Shown in pieces: positions 58,840 to 64,000 of a stretch of 64,000 nucleotides of DNA; the first letter of the stretch is position 1; the number at the start of each line of letters is the position of its first letter. Source of the stretch: Phytophthora colocasiae (lineage: Eukaryota; Oomycota; Peronosporomycetes; Peronosporales; Peronosporaceae); contig JAGKQI010000088.1 of NCBI GenBank assembly GCA_018806915.1, positions 1 through 64,000 on the forward strand, given 5' to 3'. A model generated the notes under the pieces. The model was not told the DNA's origin and did no database searches. It saw nothing but the letters and a program-made list of their open reading frames with translations. The position numbers and the translations under genes were made by a program.

Positions 58840-61376
58840 TTAAGCGAAATGCAGCGTGTTCGACGCTCTTACCCTTGCGACATCCTTCAGCAGCACGGAC
58901 GAGAGATAGTTGCGCTCGTCGTACTCGCTGCGATCCTTCAGGTCGTTTTCAACTTGTGCCTGACCGTCCCACCACGCAGTGTTGGCGATCTCACGCAGCT
59001 TCCCCACTAACCCCTTGGTCAAAACGGCCAGCGCTGGTGCACTTCATTTTTCCTTCATCAGAGTTCGGCGCCAATACCCCACGGACGCATAGCGAGCCGT
59101 CAAACCCTTGTTTGACCTTGTTACGGCTCATCAACTTCTCCGTCACAATCGATTGGGCAGGCGCTGTCGTCTCGTTCGACACTTCGAACAAACTCAAGTA
59201 TAATCGAATCACCTCATGGTTGCTGAGTCGTATGAAGGCTGTTGGGTTTGCCTGTCTTCTCAAAAACGTACGACGATGATAACTCTCGAAGCGCTGAATC
59301 AGAACTTGTCGTACCCACCCACCTGGCTGTTAACCCGAACCAAAATGAACGAAACACTTCCCTCCGGACGAACGTCACAGTCTTTCGGTGGAAAATCGGG
59401 ATGATCAGATCCACTCCGAGTTGTCCACGAGGCAAGACACCAGCGGCTCGACGGTCTAGCAGCTTCCACAGAACTCCTGTCGTCGGCTCTGTTTTCAGAT
59501 CCACGAAATGGCTGAAACAAACTTTCCAACCGTCCCAGTCTCCACCCACTTCCTGTACGCGTCCATCTTTTCCTCGTTAATGACCTCGGAGTCGCCCTCA
59601 CGAATCTGCGGGTTGTCGCCCACGAGTTTCTCCACAAACCTCGTGACGTCGCAAAATCGCCCTGAGAAGGTAAACTCCCATGTTTTGACGAGGCCTTTGC
59701 CACCGCGTCCATTGCCAACAAGAGGAAGATTCGCGACACGGGTTCGCCAATGTTGCTGAGTGTCAATCTCCCCATTGAGCAGCATCGTCCGGAACTGAGG
59801 GAGGATGTATCGTTCCAACGCGGATGGCCTCTTGAGATTGAGATCCTCCAACTCATACCACATGTACGACGCGCCAAACGTCAGGATCGGCTCGGACACG
59901 TAGCCGCTGATGTAAGCATCGTTCTTGTATGTCACGTAGTGCAGGACACTCATCAAGTTAGCAACCAAGAGCGGCGCCTTCCGGTTGAACGAGTTTGGAC
60001 GTAGGCCAAGACGGCAGAACAGTGAGGCCACGCCGTGGAGAGTCAACTCCGTGTAGCTAGATGGAAAGTCCGGTGGGAGGCCGATCAGCAATTTCCTTGC
60101 AGCAAACCAGACCATATCTGTCATTCTGCTGAACAAATAGTGTTCTGACTTATCCATACTACGCCACAAGGGCCGCCCCATTGACACCAGAGCTGTCCAC
60201 ACGTCGTCCTCATCGGTAGTCAACACTCTGCTCTTGCTCGTCTTTTGATCATCCCCCAATTTCTTCACCATGATGTCCATCGTCTCTGTCAAGACGAACG
60301 ATGGGAACAGCACCGTTTTAGGATTATAATCCATTAGAGAAGGCAAATTCTCGGTATCTGCCACCGCGGACTCATGCACAAGAGGGTTCGTATCCACTAA
60401 AACTCCGAAAATGAGTCCGTTTGCTTTTCGTACTGTAGAACTCCTATTCACCGTTATCAAAGCTTGTCGTAGATACTGCAACGCGGTTTTACCCCTGTTA
60501 CCTTTGATCTTCAGCAGAGACCGAGCCTCGTCAACAGCTACAACCAGCACCGGAGTAACGGAGAGTTTCTTGCGTTTCTCCACTGGCTGGTTAGAAGTAC
60601 TTGAGCAAAGCTGGACTTTATCCAGTTCGCGCACCATATCAGCATCAATGTTGTAATTCTCCCACTTCAAACAACTTCAGCCACTTTTCTCTAACGTCGA
60701 AATTCTCCATAGAGTACGTAAACGCTTTTTCCAGTGAAGTAACGATCTTGTCCACGCTACAATAATAATACTCTGAAAGAAGCCATTTACGCAGTTGAGG
60801 TGTCGCGCATGGGTACCCACTCGATCCTTCGATGGTGCGTGCGCAGATGTACAACACTTTCACGTCAAACCGTGTGCCATTGTGGTCAATAGGGCCATCT
60901 TTCTCCGCCAGACGCTTCACGATTCGGCTCTTGCCGAAGCCGGAACTCTGAGTGATGGTCACGTATGGCGCCGTGTACTTGTCGTGGAGTGTATCATTGA
61001 TATAAGCGTGGCAGCAGGCAACAAGGTGCTTCTGGAAGCTGACGTCAGCATCGCCTTCATAAGGTATATCGAACGCTGCGGGTACAATTCCGCGGGGCTT
61101 GGAACTGGCCACGCGGACTGGCGTTTCGCTCTGGATGACGCGTAGTTCGGCGAAGGCGGCATCTGTAGCTGCTTCGAAATCGGCCATCAAGAGACGATTT
61201 TCTACAGCGTCAGGTAAATAGGCACTGCGCACCGCTTGACGAATGCTTTCCTCCACCTTGTCATCGACCTGCTCGCCCTGAAGTTGAAGTTGCAGCTCAC
61301 GCTCATGAACTCCCTTATCTTTTAAGGCATTGAAGGCAGCAGCCGACAGCCTCTGGATGTGAGCAGGAGCTTCCAT
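58840..61376 (-). CDS. CRN-minus 4: P-loop NTPase with RVN nuclease motif (three private breaks)
   Basis: The best-preserved CRN-minus. 61,376-60,645 is open for 243 codons (N-terminus, P-loop QSSGFGKSR near 60,945, and the region to KWLKLFEV). A 2-base loss near 60,661 then shifts the frame to 60,670-59,495 (391 codons, Walker B near 60,535 and the long middle). Another 2-base loss near 59,540 precedes the C-terminal part. The nuclease position reads VRVNS near 59,335, while the upstream D (GVDLIIPIF) is kept. The N-terminal cassette is LPDAVENRLLMADFE. With these few breaks ignored, the architecture matches CRN-plus except for the missing GQxD repeat. Confidence 0.78.
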
Positions 61377-61627
61377 GTCGTTATGATCGTTGGTACTGTT
61401 GTTGTTTTGGCTTCATCCCATCAGCCAATCAGTTTTGACCTAGCGTCATCTTTCGTCTCGATGAAAGAAAGGCCCAGTCATCGTTCTGAGAGCGGAGAGA
61501 TGGCAACTCGCCATTGACAAGAAGGCTAGAGTGAAGGTCGACGTTGTTATGTGCAGGTTGTACTCACTTTCTCTCCTCACTTTTCACCTTCCATCGCTGC
61601 GCATCAAGCTCCAAACCATCCGTCGAC
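61377..61627. promoter_or_regulatory. Divergent promoter between CRN-minus 4 and CRN-plus 4
   Basis: Same spacer as at the other three pairs, with CCAAT near 61,425 and the TCACTTT initiator near 61,563. The ATG choice at 61,628 rests on conservation of MDEIEMG. Confidence 0.6.
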
Positions 61628-63133
61628 ATGGATGAAATTGAGATGGGATACGAGGAGAAGGTTCCTGCTACGCTTGGACAGCGGCTGTCGGCTGCTGCCT
61701 TCAATGTCTTAAAGATAAGGAGTTCATGAGCGTGAGCTGCAACTTCAACTTCAGGGCGAGCAGGTCGATGACAAGGTTGTGTAAAGCATTCGTAATGCGG
61801 TGCGCAGTGCCTATTTTGATGAAGCTATAGAAAATCGTCTCTCGAGATCCGATGTCCAGCAGCTACAGATGCCGCCATCACCGAACTACGCGTCATCCAG
61901 AGCGAACTGCCCTCAAGGCGGCCAAAGCCAATCCGGAGGCCGTCAAGTTGGCAACCGCAGCGTTCAAAAATGACTACAAAGGTGGTGCAGACATCAGCTT
62001 CCAGAATTACCTCGCAGCCTGTTGCCACGCTTATTCCAATAACAAAGCTTGTACACGGCGCCGTACGCAACCATCACTCAGAGCTCTGGCTTTGGCAAGA
62101 GTCGAATCCTAAGACGCCTTGCCGAGACACCTACTATTGAGCACGGTGGCGTCAAGTACGACGTCAAGGTGTTGTATATCTGCGCACGCGACATCGAACA
62201 GTCGAGTGGGTACCCCCGCGCCACACCGGTTCTGCGCGAATGGCTTTTTCCTGAAAAAAATTGCAGTCAGACACAGATTGCCACTGCTTTAAAGAAAGCA
62301 TACACGTACTCGATCAGGAACCCGAATGCAAGGGAAAAATGGAAGGGGCTCTTTGAACTGGAGGAGAACAGCACTATTGATGCTGACGTGAAGGTTGAAT
62401 TGGATAATGTCAACCTTCCGAATATGCTTGGTCAGCAAGATACGCCCGGTCAACAAGATAGTTTCGGTCAACCAGATAAGCCCGGTCAACCAGATACGAA
62501 ACAGGAATCAACAAAGAAACGCAAAATGAATGCTACTCCGCCCAGTCAACCACCAACGAAACTCTTGAAAACCGCAACTACGCATAGTATTCCAAGTGAT
62601 GTCCCGGTGCTTGTTGTGGCTATTGACGAGGCGCGGACTCTACTTAAGATCAAGGGTGACAAAGACGCCAACGCGTTCACACTTTTTCGGCGAGCTTTGA
62701 GAGAGGTGAACACAATTATGCTGAAAAACGTCAAGGGGGTCGTTTTTGCTGTTCTAGTGGACACTAACTCCCGAGTGCATGAGTTCGTGCCAGCACTGTC
62801 ATCGGATCCATCGTCACGAGTTGTCGGTGGAAGTACGTCGCTGTTCCTACCTTCGTCTTGACAGAGACTATGGACGTCTTGGTGAATAACAGGCCCACAG
62901 CTAAGGAGAAAGTGTTGAGAGCTGGCGCAGGAGGTGATGAAAAGGTCGTGTGGACGGATCTAGTATCGATGGGCCGGCCTTTGTGGAACAGTATGGATGA
63001 TGACACCGTCGGAAATCTGGGATTCGATGTCACTGAACCCCAGATTTCTAATAGAAGGAGCGAGCTGACCAGATTCGCTGCAAGCAAGCTGCTTATTGGC
63101 CTTCCAATGGACGATTCGGCGAGCTACACAGAC
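61628..63133 (+). pseudogene. CRN-plus 4, 5' half, interrupted by TRIM copy 3
   Basis: It starts MDEIEMG at 61,628. Losses near 61,711 and changes near 61,776-61,796 (GTTGTGTAAAGC, CGTAATGCGG) break the N-terminal part. From 62,049 the frame is open for 270 codons, through the P-loop (near 62,090), GQxD repeat, KKRK, Walker B and the VVFAVLVDTN segment, helped by a five-G run near 62,735. A change at TTCCTACCTTCG near 62,845 shifts the frame into 62,858-63,163. The LTR element follows CAGAC at 63,129-63,133. The rest of the gene lies beyond the window. Confidence 0.8.
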
Positions 63134-63440
63134 TGTCACAAAATAAAGTGTGTGATATGGTAGCACTAGCACTAGAGGAAGTACAGCATCGGGGGTCGAG
63201 CTGATGTGTTGAGTACGCTGGAAAATCGAAACTGAGATTGAGTTTAGCACCTTCGTCCTGTCCTCCTAGGCAATTCCAGTCCTTGGTGCCTGTAACTTCA
63301 ACATCTAAATTCAAGCACATCGCATTCTTCATCCTAGATGACTGCGTTGCATCACGAGTCAGACTGCTTGCTGCAGCTTGATCTCCACAAACGTTGGCAT
63401 TATCGCGTTCCATGTGCTTGTAGTTGATGATATCGTGACA
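63134..63440 (-). repeat. LTR of TRIM copy 3
   Basis: 307 bases, TGTCAC to GTGACA, very close to both LTRs of copy 2. Confidence 0.85.
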
Positions 63441-63603
63441 TTCCCTCCTCCAAGCGAGGGCCTCTGGTAGTGTTGAGGTTGGCTTGGTTGACTTTCAGGG
63501 CTGATTTTGTCTTGATCCGAAGTGTCGGTCTGCTGGTGCCTGGTTGTGCGCTTTTGTTTTCTTGTGACATTCCCTCCTCCAAGCGAGGGGGGGGGTCATT
63601 TTC

Positions 63604-64000
63604 TGTGGCCTCTGCGTCTTGTGTCTGGGCTCTTCTGCGCTCGTTTGGTCTTGGCCTCTGTGGCTTTTGTCTGGACTATCCGTCTCTGGCCTCTGCGTCG
63701 TGCGTCTGGGCTCTGCGGTCTTGGTCTCTGCGACTTGCATCTGGGCTCTCCGTGTGGCAGCTCTGTTCGGTCTTGGCCTCGGCGACTTGCGTCTGGGCTC
63801 TTCTGTGCTCGTTTGGTCTTGGCCTCTGTGGCTTTTGTCTGGACTCTCCGTCTCTGGCCTCTGCGTCGTGCGTCTGGGCTCTGCGGTCTTGGTCTCTGCG
63901 ACTTGCATCTGGGCTCTCCGTGGTGGTTCGCTCTTGTTTGGTCTTGGCCTCGTCTGGGCTCTCCTTGTGGCGTCCGCACTTGTTGTTGTTTCTCCTGGAC
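63604..64000. repeat. 168-bp minisatellite inside TRIM copy 3
   Basis: Same unit and period as 48,398-48,790. The preceding G run (CGAGGGGGGGGG) resembles copy 1 rather than copy 2. The array continues to the window edge. Confidence 0.8.

Larger units (their letters stand above)
63134..64000 (-). mobile_element. TRIM-like LTR element, copy 3 (runs off the window)
   Basis: It starts TGTCAC directly after CAGAC, at the same CRN-plus position as copies 1 and 2. One LTR and most of the interior are present, and the second LTR lies outside. The interior reads through the TGTGCGCTTTTG site that is occupied in copy 1. Confidence 0.85.

Overview
The window looks like an oomycete genome, most likely a Phytophthora-type member of the Peronosporales. 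Three things point there: PDR/ABCG full transporters with the oomycete linker and C-terminal style, long P-loop NTPase plus nuclease proteins of the Crinkler (CRN)/RHS-like class, and start regions carrying TCAYTYY-type initiators close to the ATG. The only intron I can define is a 70-base GT-AG intron in a piggyBac transposase. No rRNA, tRNA, CRISPR array or bacterial-style operon was seen.

The window is essentially one tandem array. The full unit is about 9.7 kb: a minus-strand CRN-like gene (CRN-minus), a short divergent spacer of about 250 bp, a plus-strand paralogue (CRN-plus), then a plus-strand PDR transporter (ABC). Four divergent CRN pairs are visible (centres near 18.4, 28.1, 46.3 and 61.5 kb) and eight ABC copies, named A to H here. 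Between the full units lie shorter chimeric units of about 4.2 kb (3.4-11.8 kb and 31.3-39.7 kb). In these the 5' three quarters of the ABC gene is joined to the middle of CRN-plus, with the same two breakpoints every time.

Mobile DNA has cut into the array. A small non-autonomous LTR element (TRIM-like, LTRs of about 307 bp, 5-bp duplication CAGAC, internal 168-bp minisatellite) sits at the identical site in CRN-plus in three places (1-2,797; 47,931-49,209; 63,134-window end). The first copy has itself been split by a 1.68-kb insertion flanked by TGTGCGCT. A piggyBac element with an almost complete transposase (53,719-57,453) plus a further 415 bp bounded by TTAA interrupts ABC copy H.

The genes differ in their decay. 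All eight ABC copies share the same disabling changes: loss of the first Walker A region, shared frameshifts, and a TAG in the second nucleotide-binding domain. The transporter was therefore probably dead before it was amplified. The CRN genes show only copy-private small indels, so their consensus frames are open. CRN-plus keeps a D...QVK nuclease core. CRN-minus has QVN in one copy and RVN in the other three, so it is probably a catalytically dead partner facing an intact one across a shared promoter. Many private one-base indels look like residual long-read assembly error in a near-identical repeat array, so single-copy frame breaks should be read with caution.
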